A DNA stretch of 64,000 nt from the NCBI RefSeq assembly GCF_901542335.1, contig NZ_LR594036.1:496001-560000 (forward strand). Direction: 5' to 3'. A program made the translations under genes and the position numbers. Shown here piece by piece: positions 56,484 to 64,000 of this stretch (within the stretch, counting starts at the first letter, position 1; every line of letters starts with the position of its first letter). This DNA is from Streptococcus porcinus (GTDB taxonomy: Bacteria > Bacillota > Bacilli > Lactobacillales > Streptococcaceae). Below the pieces are notes generated by a model that did not search any database, was not told where the DNA came from, and worked only from the letters and a program-made list of their open reading frames with translations.

Positions 56484-57254
56484 ATGGACTTTGACTATTT
56501 CTATAATCGTGAAGCAGAGCGATTTAATTTTCTGAAAGTGCCTGAAATATTGGTAGACGGAGAAGAATTTAAGGGACTGTCTGCTGAAGCAATTATCCTT
56601 TATTCCATGCTTTTGAAACGAACAGGAATGTCATTTAAGAATAACTGGATAGACAAGGAAGGTAGAGTATTTATCTATTTTACAGTTGAGGAAATTATGA
56701 AAAGAAGAAATATCTCAAAGCCTACTGCTATAAAAACATTGGACGAGTTAGACAGCAAAAAAGGAATAGGACTGATTGAAAGAGTAAGGCTTGGACTTGG
56801 TAAGCCGAATGTCATTTATGTCAAAGACTTTATGAGCATAATAGTGGTAAAAGAAAATGACTTTCAGAAGTCAAAAAACTTAACTTCAGAAGTAAAAGAT
56901 TTTAACCTCAGAAGTAAAGAAAATGAACTTCAGGAAGTTCAAAATGTTGACTCTAACTATATAGAGAATAATAAGAGTAAGTATAGTAAGAGAGAATATA
57001 GTTTTGGTGAAAACGGACTTGGAACATTTCAAAATGTCTTTTTAAAGGATGAGGATATAGGTGAATTACAAATAAAAATGGCAGGACAGCTCGGTAACTA
57101 CATTGAGAGATTATCAACATATCTTCAAAGCACCGGAAAGACATATAAAGACCATAAAGCTACAATTCTTTCTTGGTTTTATAAAGATCAGGGAAGTAAA
57201 AAAACATCCAATATCCCTACATGGGAGGAATATAACAAAGGAGTACATCTATGA
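56484..57254 (+). CDS. Replication initiator protein A (RepA_N family)
   Basis: 256 residues. The N-terminal RepA_N winged-helix region contains FNFLKVPEILV, LSAEAIILYSMLLKRTGMS and the recognition helix RRNISKPTAIKTLDEL. The C-terminal part is variable and ends with TWEEYN. In Tn1549-type elements this protein is thought to start replication of the excised circle. AAGGAGGGGGTG precedes the ATG. It overlaps the DnaC-like gene by 4 bp (ATGA). Confidence 0.85.
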   Translation: MDFDYFYNREAERFNFLKVPEILVDGEEFKGLSAEAIILYSMLLKRTGMSFKNNWIDKEGRVFIYFTVEEIMKRRNISKPTAIKTLDELDSKKGIGLIERVRLGLGKPNVIYVKDFMSIIVVKENDFQKSKNLTSEVKDFNLRSKENELQEVQNVDSNYIENNKSKYSKREYSFGENGLGTFQNVFLKDEDIGELQIKMAGQLGNYIERLSTYLQSTGKTYKDHKATILSWFYKDQGSKKTSNIPTWEEYNKGVHL

Positions 57255-58102
57255 TTAAAGAATTAGAAAAAGTGATGATAGAAGATGTGGAATATAGCTT
57301 TGATCCTGAAAAAGAATACATCAAAGACGGACACGCATACTGTAAAGTGTGCCATGAAAGAAAAGACGGGAAAGCATTAGAGTTTTTCGGAAAGCAGATG
57401 ATATTTAAGACAGCTTGTAAATGCGATAGAGATAGAGAAGCAAAAGAAAAAGAAAGACAAAAGCAGCTTGAAATCGAGAGATTAAAAAGTATCTGCTTCA
57501 TCTCCATGATTCAATGGGCATATACTTTTGAAAACTATCAGGGAAAAGAAAATCAAAGCCTTATCATCGCAAAGAATTTTGTAAAAGATTATGAACTTAT
57601 GAAAAAAGAAAATGTCGGACTTCTGTTCTATGGCTCCGTTGGAAGCGGAAAGACCTATCTTGCCTGCTCCATTGCAAATGCACTGATTGAACAATATCAG
57701 ATAAGCGTTAAGATTAGAAACTTTTCACAGATAATAAATGAACTGCAAAAAGGCGGATTTGACCTTGATAAAAACGCATATATCGAATCCCTTGTAAACA
57801 CTTCCGTTCTCATCTTAGATGATTTAGGAATTGAAAGAGATACAAGCTATGCCAAAGAGCAGGTATATAACATCGTGAATAACAGGTACTTAAAGCATAA
57901 GCCGACAATCTTTACTACAAATCTTTCTTACAGCCAAATTGAAAACTGTATGGAGAGCGTGGAATACCAAAGAATTTACTCAAGAATTATCGAGATGTGT
58001 ATTCCTGTGATGGTACTTGGAGAAGATTACAGGAAAGTTATTCAGGAAGGGAAATTAAAGAGGAATAAAGAAAGACTACTGACAGGAGGTGAGAGGACTT
58101 GA
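57251..58102 (+). CDS. DnaC-like helicase-loader ATPase
   Basis: 283 residues. A cysteine-containing N-terminal part (YCKVCHERKDGK and KTACKCDRD), likely zinc-binding, precedes an AAA+ domain with Walker A GSVGSGKTYLAC and Walker B LILDDLGIE. It is of the DnaC/IstB type and is presumed to load helicase for ICE replication together with RepA. Both ends overlap neighbours. Confidence 0.88.
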   Translation: MIKELEKVMIEDVEYSFDPEKEYIKDGHAYCKVCHERKDGKALEFFGKQMIFKTACKCDRDREAKEKERQKQLEIERLKSICFISMIQWAYTFENYQGKENQSLIIAKNFVKDYELMKKENVGLLFYGSVGSGKTYLACSIANALIEQYQISVKIRNFSQIINELQKGGFDLDKNAYIESLVNTSVLILDDLGIERDTSYAKEQVYNIVNNRYLKHKPTIFTTNLSYSQIENCMESVEYQRIYSRIIEMCIPVMVLGEDYRKVIQEGKLKRNKERLLTGGERT

Positions 58103-58503
58103 TCAATGAAGAAATAGCAAGAAAAACGCTGAATATGGAAGTTAGAGCTGCTAAAGTAACAGGAAAGCTAATTCTGAACTTATTAAAGAAATTGATGAAA
58201 GAGGCAGAGAAACTTGGAGGGCTTGAAAAGCTCGTTAATAGCAAAGGAAATGAAGTAAAACTCAAAGATATGGTTAAAAAGGGACAACTTGAAGAAATTC
58301 CGGTAGAAGAAGCAGAGCTAAAGGAACTGAAAAAAGAGCTGAACAGATATGGGGTTAAGTTTTCTGTGATGAAAAATAAAGAAAGTGGAAAATACTCCGT
58401 ATTCTTTCAGGCAAAAGACATGAAAGTAATGGATAAAGCTTTCAAACACGCTCTTTCAGAATCAGAAAAGAAAACGAAAAGAATCAATTTACAAGAATAT
58501 TGA
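58099..58503 (+). CDS. PcfB-family (DUF3801) conjugation protein
   Basis: 134 residues, lysine- and glutamate-rich, with the DUF3801 core LKKELNRYGVKFSVMK and YSVFFQAKDMKVMDKAF. In PcfB of pCF10 this protein belongs to the relaxosome and contacts the coupling protein. It starts with TTG overlapping the DnaC stop (TTGA), with AGGAGGT 8 nt upstream. VirD4 follows. Confidence 0.85.
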   Translation: MINEEIARKTLNMEVRAAKVTGKLILNLLKKLMKEAEKLGGLEKLVNSKGNEVKLKDMVKKGQLEEIPVEEAELKELKKELNRYGVKFSVMKNKESGKYSVFFQAKDMKVMDKAFKHALSESEKKTKRINLQEY

Positions 58504-58575
58504 GAAATTTAAGGAGATGGCTAAAAATTCCCTTTCAAAAGATAAAGTCAAGAATAAACAAAAGGAGCAGAGCCT

Positions 58576-60357
58576 ATGATAGATAAGATACTAAAAGACA
58601 TAAAAGGCTTGTTCAAAGTGCAGGATAAGGCAAAGTTTATTAAACAGAACATTCCCTATCTTGCATTTTTCTATTTAGGAAACATCTTTGCCCATCATGT
58701 GAGAAGCTATACTGGTGGTGATGTCATAGATAAAATCTTTCAGGGAATATTAGAGCTTAATACCATGAGTTTTCTTCCAAGTATTCATCCTATGGATATT
58801 TTAATGGGAGTGGTAGTAGCGGTTTTAATCAAATTTATCGTATATACCAAAGGGAAAAATGCCAAAAAGTTTAGACAGGGAAAAGAGTATGGCTCAGCAA
58901 GATGGGGAACGACAAAAGATATTCAGCCGTATATGGATGAAAAGTTTAAAAACAACATTTTGCTTACACAAACTGAGCGATTAACCATGAATGGCAGACC
59001 GGCAAATCCAAAGTATGCGAGAAATAAGAATGTACTTGTTATTGGTGGTTCAGGATCAGGTAAAACAAGATTTTATGTAAAACCGAACCTAATGCAAATG
59101 CACTCGTCATATTGTGTTACAGATCCTAAAGGAACGATAGTAATTGAGTGTGGAAAGATGCTTGAAGATAATGGATATGAAATAAAAATCTTAAATACCA
59201 TCAACTTCAAAAAGAGCATGAAGTACAATCCATTCGCTTACCTCAGAAGTGAAAAAGACATACTCAAATTGGTACAGACAATTATTGCAAACACTAAGGG
59301 TGAGGGAGAAAAAGCAGGTGAGGATTTTTGGGTGAAAGCCGAAAAACTCTACTATACAGCTCTTATCGGATATATCTTCTATGAAGCTCCAAAAGAAGAA
59401 AAGAACTTCGCAACACTACTTGATATGATAGATGCTTCAGAAGTCAGGGAAGATGATGAAACATATATGAATCCCATTGATAGGCTATTTGAAGCATTGG
59501 AAAAGAAAGAGCCTACGCACTTTGCAGTCAAGCAATATAAGAAGTACAAACTTGCTGCTGGAAAGACAGCAAAATCTATTCTTATATCTTGTGGTGCAAG
59601 GCTTGCTCCATTTGATATTCAGGAACTTAGAGATTTGATGAGTGAAGACGAACTTGAGCTTGATACATTGGGAGATAGAAAGACAGCACTCTTTGTTATT
59701 ATCTCTGATACAGATGATACCTTTAACTTTGTAGTGTCTATTATGTATTCACAGTTATTTAATCTACTTTGCGATAAGGCGGATGATGTATATGGTGGCA
59801 GACTTCCTGTTCATGTAAGATGCTTACTTGATGAGTTTGCAAATATCGGCTTAATTCCAAAGTTTGAGAAGCTCATAGCCACAATTAGAAGTAGAGAAAT
59901 TTCAGCGAGCATTATCTTACAGGCACAATCTCAGCTAAAGGCGATATATAAGGATAATGCTGATACCATTGTGGGTAACTGTGATAGTACCTTATTCTTA
60001 GGTGGAAAGGAAAAAACAACACTGAAAGAGCTGTCCGAAACGCTTGGTAAAGAAACTATCGACCTTTACAATACATCAGAGACAAGGTCAAATCAAAAGA
60101 GCTTTGGCTTAAACTACCAAAAAACAGGAAAGGAACTTATGAGCCAAGATGAGATAACGGTTATGGACGGAAGCAAATGTATCTTTCAGCTTAGAGGTGT
60201 AAGACCTTTTCTATCAGATAAATTCGATATTACAAAGCATAAGAACTATAAGTTGCTTGAGGACTATGACAAGAAGAATTTGTTTGATATTGAAAGCTAC
60301 ATGAAGCGAAAAGGCAAAGCAAAATTAAATAGAGAAACAATTATTACAAGGGTATAG
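58576..60357 (+). CDS. VirD4/TraG-type conjugation coupling protein
   Basis: 593 residues. Two N-terminal membrane helices (about residues 25-40 and 70-90); Walker A VIGGSGSGKTRF at about residue 155; DPKGTIVIECG; Walker B LLDEFANIG; and ILQAQSQLKAIY near the C-terminal third. It couples the relaxase-DNA complex to the secretion channel. It is the core type IV coupling ATPase of the element. Confidence 0.93.
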   Translation: MIDKILKDIKGLFKVQDKAKFIKQNIPYLAFFYLGNIFAHHVRSYTGGDVIDKIFQGILELNTMSFLPSIHPMDILMGVVVAVLIKFIVYTKGKNAKKFRQGKEYGSARWGTTKDIQPYMDEKFKNNILLTQTERLTMNGRPANPKYARNKNVLVIGGSGSGKTRFYVKPNLMQMHSSYCVTDPKGTIVIECGKMLEDNGYEIKILNTINFKKSMKYNPFAYLRSEKDILKLVQTIIANTKGEGEKAGEDFWVKAEKLYYTALIGYIFYEAPKEEKNFATLLDMIDASEVREDDETYMNPIDRLFEALEKKEPTHFAVKQYKKYKLAAGKTAKSILISCGARLAPFDIQELRDLMSEDELELDTLGDRKTALFVIISDTDDTFNFVVSIMYSQLFNLLCDKADDVYGGRLPVHVRCLLDEFANIGLIPKFEKLIATIRSREISASIILQAQSQLKAIYKDNADTIVGNCDSTLFLGGKEKTTLKELSETLGKETIDLYNTSETRSNQKSFGLNYQKTGKELMSQDEITVMDGSKCIFQLRGVRPFLSDKFDITKHKNYKLLEDYDKKNLFDIESYMKRKGKAKLNRETIITRV

Positions 60358-60392
60358 GTTAAAAATTAAAAGTATTAGATAGTATTTTCGTT

Positions 60393-60401
60393 TGGTATAA
60401 T
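60393..60401 (+). promoter_or_regulatory. Extended -10 promoter inside the transfer operon
   Basis: TGG-TATAAT with the hexamer at 60396-60401, 40 bp upstream of a TTG-started gene. Confidence 0.55.
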
Positions 60402-60441
60402 TAAAAATAAGAAAAGTACAATTTGCAGAGAGGAGAATTTA

Positions 60442-60882
60442 TTGAATAATAAAGATTTAATAGGAAAAATTCATTCGTCCATGTATCATCAATTAAAAAA
60501 ACGGGGATATGCTACAGCAGTAGATGTACTTATGGATTTAGGGGTGCTTTCAAAAGCAAATTATGAACTTTGGAGGAACGGGAAAGTCTCATATTTAGAA
60601 AAAGTATGCAATATCAATTTAAAAAAGCTCTCCACAATCTTACATGAAATAAGAGTATATGCTAAAAAAATGAGCTTAAAGCCATCCTATTGCGTATATA
60701 AAAAGTGGGCGGTAAAGAAAAAGAATGGGCAAGGGAAAAAGCCGGTAATGAAGCTAAGGTTTAGTAAAAGCGGTTCAGATGATATTGAGAAATGGTATGC
60801 CACTCATCTTGTAGATATGAAAAGAATAGAGCAGCTTAAAGAAGAAAAACAAAAAATAGTTAATAGTGATGAAGAGCAGTAA
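60442..60882 (+). CDS. Unknown 146-residue basic protein of the ICE
   Basis: 146 residues, basic, with no hydrophobic helix. The N-terminal GYATAVDVLMDLGVLSKANYE and WRNGKVSYLEKVC look like a conserved family of unknown function found in many Firmicutes, but I cannot name a domain. It starts at TTG after GAGAGGAG. It has its own promoter and two terminators behind it, so it is an independent unit between virD4 and ssb, possibly a later insertion. Confidence 0.65.
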   Translation: MNNKDLIGKIHSSMYHQLKKRGYATAVDVLMDLGVLSKANYELWRNGKVSYLEKVCNINLKKLSTILHEIRVYAKKMSLKPSYCVYKKWAVKKKNGQGKKPVMKLRFSKSGSDDIEKWYATHLVDMKRIEQLKEEKQKIVNSDEEQ

Positions 60883-60911
60883 GTCTAAAAAATAGATTTG
60901 CTGCTTTTTTT
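60875..60911 (+). terminator. Terminator of the 146-residue gene
   Basis: AGCAGTAAGTCTA / TAGATTTGCTGCT, an almost complete 13-bp stem, followed by seven T. Confidence 0.85.
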
Positions 60912-60988
60912 ATGTTCAGAGAAGCAGGAGGTAATATGTTCAGGATAAGAAGTCCCACTTAAAAGAAAACTAAATAGTAAGAGCATCA

Positions 60989-61024
60989 GCGATTGGAAAA
61001 GAAAAACTCCAGTCGCTTTTTTTA
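60989..61024 (+). terminator. Terminator upstream of ssb
   Basis: GCGATTGGA / TCCAGTCGC (one G-T pair) followed by seven T. Confidence 0.8.
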
Positions 61025-61048
61025 TTGAAAAGAAAAGGAGAAATTTTA

Positions 61049-61360
61049 ATGAAGCAAGAAATGATTAACATCAACGCCAACTTGTTGGCAGAGCCTACTT
61101 TTTCAAGTTTTGAAAAAGAGGGGGAGGAAGTAGAAGTTGCAAACTTCACGCTTGTAAAAAAGTATGGAAAGGGCAAGGAATATATCAACTGTGCAGCTTA
61201 CGGAGAAAAAGCGGAGAAAGCAAAGGACTTTGAAAAAGGCGATTTGATTCATGTATTCGGCTACTTTAAGAAGCGTGAAAAAGAGGGAAAGACTTTCAAA
61301 AACTTTGTAGTGAAGTCATACAACAAGATTGAGAAGAAAGAAGAAAATGAGGAGGAATAA
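61049..61360 (+). CDS. ICE-encoded single-stranded DNA-binding protein
   Basis: 103 residues, OB-fold of the SSB type: ININANLLAEPTF, VEVANFTLV, INCAAYGEKAE and LIHVFGYFKKRE. It is shorter than chromosomal SSB and lacks the acidic protein-interaction tip, though the tail is glutamate-rich. It would protect the transferred strand. ATG at 61049 with AAAGGAG is chosen over the TTG at 61025. Confidence 0.85.
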   Translation: MKQEMININANLLAEPTFSSFEKEGEEVEVANFTLVKKYGKGKEYINCAAYGEKAEKAKDFEKGDLIHVFGYFKKREKEGKTFKNFVVKSYNKIEKKEENEEE

Positions 61361-61363
61361 ATT

Positions 61364-61579
61364 ATGGAATTTTTTACACAGGCAGTTAATGTATTAAAAA
61401 TTTTAGTTATGGCAGTAGGAGCAGGACTTGGAGCATGGGGCGTTATCAACCTGATGGAAGGATATGGGAATGACAATCCGGGAGCCAAGAGTCAGGGGAT
61501 CAAGCAGTTGATGGCGGGAGGAGGTATTGTCCTTATCGGACTTAAGCTAATTCCACTTCTTGCCAATGTACTCAAGTAA
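61364..61579 (+). CDS. Maff2-family membrane protein
   Basis: 71 residues, two membrane helices around a GYGNDNPGAKSQG loop, the signature of Maff2 family proteins that precede VirB6-like genes in Tn1549-type elements. The arrangement resembles VirB2-type pilins; function unproven. GGAGGAA precedes the ATG. Confidence 0.85.
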   Translation: MEFFTQAVNVLKILVMAVGAGLGAWGVINLMEGYGNDNPGAKSQGIKQLMAGGGIVLIGLKLIPLLANVLK

Positions 61580-61598
61580 GAAGAAAAGGAGAGCTTAG

Positions 61599-62463
61599 AT
61601 GTTTGGAATATTCGACAAGATAGAAGAATTCTTTAAGGAACTTCTACTGGGCGGTATCCAAGCAAATCTTGAGTCCATGTTTCTTGACATCAACGATAAA
61701 GTTGGTGCAGTTGCGGCAGATGTGGGGAAAACACCTATGGGGTGGAACGGACAGGTTTTCAGCTTTATTAAGAGTATTAACGATTCCGTCATTATTCCCA
61801 TAGCGGGGCTAATCATTACGGCAGTCCTTTGTATCGAGCTTATCAATATGGTTATGCAAAAGAACAATATGCACGATACGGATACCTTTGAATTTTTCAA
61901 ATACATCATCAAGATGTGGATTGCTGTATGGTTAGTATCCCATGCCTTTGAATTTTCAATGGCGGTCTTTGATGTAGCACAGCACATGGTAAACAAAGCG
62001 GCAGGGGGTGATCAACACCTCTGCCACCGTTTCCGGAGATCAAATTGTGGCAATGGTTGATTCCTTAAAAGATAAGGGGATTGGGGAGCTTGTCATGATT
62101 CTCTTTGAAACCTCAATCATAAAGGTTGCCATAGAGGCAATTTCCATTGTAATTATGCTTGTGGTTTACGGAAGAATGTTTGAGATATATGTTTACTCAT
62201 CGGTATCAGCCATTCCGTTTGCTACGATGGGAAACAAAGAATGGGGACAGATTGGAACAAACTACATCAAAGGGCTGTTTGCCATTGGATTACAAGGACT
62301 CTTTTTAATGGTTTGTCTTGGAATATACGCAGTATTAGTTAAGACAATACAGATAACAGATATACACACAAGTACCATGACGATACTTGGATATGCAGTT
62401 TTGCTGGGGTTAATGATGTTAAAAAGCGGAACACTGGCCAAAAGCGTATTAAATGCACACTAA
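61599..62463 (+). pseudogene. VirB6/TrbL-like conjugal channel protein, frameshifted
   Basis: Two frames together make a typical about 287-residue protein. The first (61599-62060) is in frame up to VNKAAG; then an extra G in the G5 run at 62004-62008 shifts it, and it ends in nonsense residues. The second (62008-62463) continues VINTSATVSGDQIVAMVDSL to the end. Five or six membrane helices are predicted overall. If not repaired, the inner-membrane channel of the transfer system would be missing. A sequencing error is possible. Confidence 0.75.
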
Positions 62464-62480
62464 TAGAAAGGAAGGATAGT

Positions 62481-62744
62481 ATGAAAAAAAGAAAAACATT
62501 ATTTATATCAGTAGTAGTTGGAACAGGTATTTTGGCAGTAATGGATAGAATCAAGCTTTACAGCAAGGTGAATGACTTGGAAGAAAGAACACAGGACATC
62601 GGTCGCTGCCATAATGATTTTTGCTTAATGCAGGAACGATATAACAGAAGTATGAATGAACAGATAGAAAGCATTCAGGATGAAATCGGATCTGTATATG
62701 AACATCTTGAGGAGCTGTCAAAGGGAAAAAAAGATGGGAGGTAG
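62481..62744 (+). CDS. Small ICE membrane-anchored protein of unknown function
   Basis: 87 residues: one N-terminal hydrophobic helix (about 7-21) then a coiled-coil-like region (SKVNDLEERTQDIG ... ERYNRSMNEQIESIQDEIG) with heptad-like spacing. No family recognised. Position between VirB6 and PrgI suggests a role in the secretion channel. GAAAGGAAGG precedes the ATG. Confidence 0.6.
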   Translation: MKKRKTLFISVVVGTGILAVMDRIKLYSKVNDLEERTQDIGRCHNDFCLMQERYNRSMNEQIESIQDEIGSVYEHLEELSKGKKDGR

Positions 62745-62747
62745 GTT

Positions 62748-63137
62748 ATGGCGTATGTACCAATCCCAAAAGACTTAAAGAATGTAAAGGCAAAAGTAGC
62801 CTTTAACTTAACGAAAAGGCAGCTCATAGGATTTACCATTGCAGGACTGGTAGGATTACCGGTCTATTTATTTATGCGAAAAATTGTGCCGAATGATATA
62901 GCTGTCATATTTCTCATTGTGTCTACTCTCCCAATATTTTTTATCACTCTTTTTGAAAAGGACGGACTGACCTTTGAGAAATATTTTAAGCACATTTACC
63001 TTCATAAGTTTTATCAACCGCAAAAGAGAGTGAGAAAGGAGGTTTATCTTGAAAGACAAAAGAAAGATACAGCAGTTAAAGTTAGAGCAAAGCAAAAAGG
63101 CATTAAAAAGTCAAAAACAGGACTTAAAGCACAATAA
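62748..63137 (+). CDS. PrgI-family conjugation membrane protein
   Basis: 129 residues, with two membrane helices (about residues 30-48 and 52-68) and the PrgI start YVPIPKDLKNVKAKVAFNLTKRQ in two conserved halves. PrgI is a VirB3-like partner of the VirB4 ATPase. The C-terminal 30 codons overlap virB4 in another frame. GGGAGG precedes the ATG. Confidence 0.88.
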   Translation: MAYVPIPKDLKNVKAKVAFNLTKRQLIGFTIAGLVGLPVYLFMRKIVPNDIAVIFLIVSTLPIFFITLFEKDGLTFEKYFKHIYLHKFYQPQKRVRKEVYLERQKKDTAVKVRAKQKGIKKSKTGLKAQ

Positions 63138-64000
63138 GGGGACGGTTAAAAAAGACAAAGGTGGACTGTTTGACCTTATTTTTAAGAAGGAGCCGAAAAG
63201 ATACACTGTTGAAGATACCATTCCCTATCTTAGACTCTTAAAAATCGGGATATGCCAGCTTGATGAAAAGCACTTCAGTAAAAGCATAGCCTTTCAGGAT
63301 ATTAACTATCAGCTTGCTTTAGATGAAGATAGAGATTTGATTTTTAATCAGTTTGCAAACTTTCTAAATTCCTTTGATCCAAGTGTCAGCATTGAGTTTT
63401 CCTACATCAATCAGCTTGGAAGAAACGAAGAAATGAAATCTGCCATTCAGATACCGGATAAAAAAGATGGCTTTGATGATATACGACTTGAATTTAGAGA
63501 AATGCTTAAAAGTCAGATTGTAAAGGGAAATAACGGACTAAAAAAATCAAAATATATAACCTTTACAGCAGAAGCGGATAATTTAGAGCAGGCTATTTCA
63601 AAACTGGAAAGACTGGAGATAGATATATTATCTAATCTTAAAAGCATGGGTGTAAGAGCGGAAAGCCTTAACGGAGAAGAAAGGCTAAAGATACTTCACG
63701 ATATGTTAAATCCCAATAAGACCTTTGAGTTTTCATACAAAGACTTAAAGAAAAGGGAAAGCACAAAGACATATATTGCTCCTGATGAATTTAACTTTAC
63801 TCCGTCAAGGTATTTTAAGTTTGGAAAGTTTATCGGAGCTGCAAGTCATTTTCAAATCCTTGCCAGCGAGCTTTCAGACCGTATGCTTGCCGAGTTTTTG
63901 GATATAGATGATAACATCAATATCTCTTTTCATATTAAGGCAATTGATCAGTCAGAAGCCATCAAGATGGTAAAAAGAAAAAATACCGATATTGATAAGA
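63049..64000 (+). CDS. VirB4-family conjugation ATPase (N-terminal part, runs off the window)
   Basis: 317 codons visible. TTG at 63049 lies 6 nt after AGGAGG, inside the prgI 3' end. The N-terminal VirB4 domain shows EPKRYTVEDTIPYLRLLKIGI, written here as conserved start, and YIAPDEFNFTPSRYFKFGKF, typical of the CD1110/TraE type. The Walker ATPase part is beyond the edge. It powers the secretion channel assembled by PrgI and VirB6. Confidence 0.9.
   Translation, partial: MKDKRKIQQLKLEQSKKALKSQKQDLKHNKGTVKKDKGGLFDLIFKKEPKRYTVEDTIPYLRLLKIGICQLDEKHFSKSIAFQDINYQLALDEDRDLIFNQFANFLNSFDPSVSIEFSYINQLGRNEEMKSAIQIPDKKDGFDDIRLEFREMLKSQIVKGNNGLKKSKYITFTAEADNLEQAISKLERLEIDILSNLKSMGVRAESLNGEERLKILHDMLNPNKTFEFSYKDLKKRESTKTYIAPDEFNFTPSRYFKFGKFIGAASHFQILASELSDRMLAEFLDIDDNINISFHIKAIDQSEAIKMVKRKNTDIDK

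Noticed and set aside
56953..57144. Antisense frames over repA, dnaC-like and other ICE genes
   Set aside because: They are shadows in AT-rich coding sequence with low-complexity Ser/Leu/Phe-rich products and no ribosome sites.

Overview
The window looks like chromosome from a low-GC Gram-positive coccus, most likely a pyogenic-group Streptococcus. The evidence is gene content and order: coiA-pepF, prsA-alaS, nrdHEF, ptsHI-gapN, dnaX-birA, a histidine-triad leucine-rich-repeat lipoprotein of the Slr type and metK. Regulatory sites of streptococcal type also occur: an AdcR box, NrdR boxes, a near-consensus competence (CIN) box and an SMK (SAM-III) riboswitch. I cannot fix the species from the sequence alone.

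Layout. 1-9.7 kb: end of a probable pseudouridine synthase gene, an MFS exporter, coiA, pepF, a HAD phosphatase, an O-methyltransferase, the foldase prsA, and alaS behind an alanine T-box. 10-14.9 kb (minus strand): a CLC chloride transporter and the class Ib ribonucleotide reductase operon nrdHEF with paired NrdR boxes. 15-26 kb: ptsHI, gapN, a cell-wall polysaccharide deacetylase, a DEAD-box helicase (minus), udk, a DUF1294 gene, a GAF-type methionine sulfoxide reductase, dnaX, a small DUF3272 gene, and birA (minus). 26-33 kb: the AdcR-box-controlled LRR lipoprotein, metK, a decayed IS3-family element lodged in the metK terminator, and murA2.

33-45 kb is a complete glucuronate module: GPH transporter, KDG kinase, beta-glucuronidase and GntR repressor in one operon; KDPG aldolase, UxaC, UxuA and UxuB in a second; a HAD phosphatase and GH3 glycosidase in a third. 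The first two operons share a palindromic operator placed between the -35 and -10 boxes, plus cre-like sites. Together they would take glucuronate-containing oligosaccharides through fructuronate and mannonate to KDPG, then pyruvate and glyceraldehyde-3-phosphate. 45-52.5 kb: a GNAT, an SpxR-like regulator, map, yihY, aroA-aroK and an LCP protein.

52.6 kb to the end: rlmD (rumA) is the insertion site of an integrative conjugative element (ICE) of the Tn1549-like type. The element supplies a new ~92-residue C-terminus to RlmD. It then carries a CD1845-like membrane protein, an uncharacterised 535-residue cargo protein with a possible HEPN-type R-x5-H motif, RepA, a DnaC-like loader, PcfB/DUF3801, the VirD4 coupling protein, an autonomously transcribed small gene, SSB, Maff2, a frameshifted VirB6-like gene, a small membrane protein, PrgI and the start of VirB4. 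The element runs off the right edge.

The most unusual observations are five genes that appear to be leaderless (each has a -10 box exactly 6 nt before ATG), the unknown ICE cargo protein, the chimeric RlmD, the IS that sits in the loop of the metK terminator, and the glucuronate operator. No tRNA, rRNA or CRISPR array was seen.
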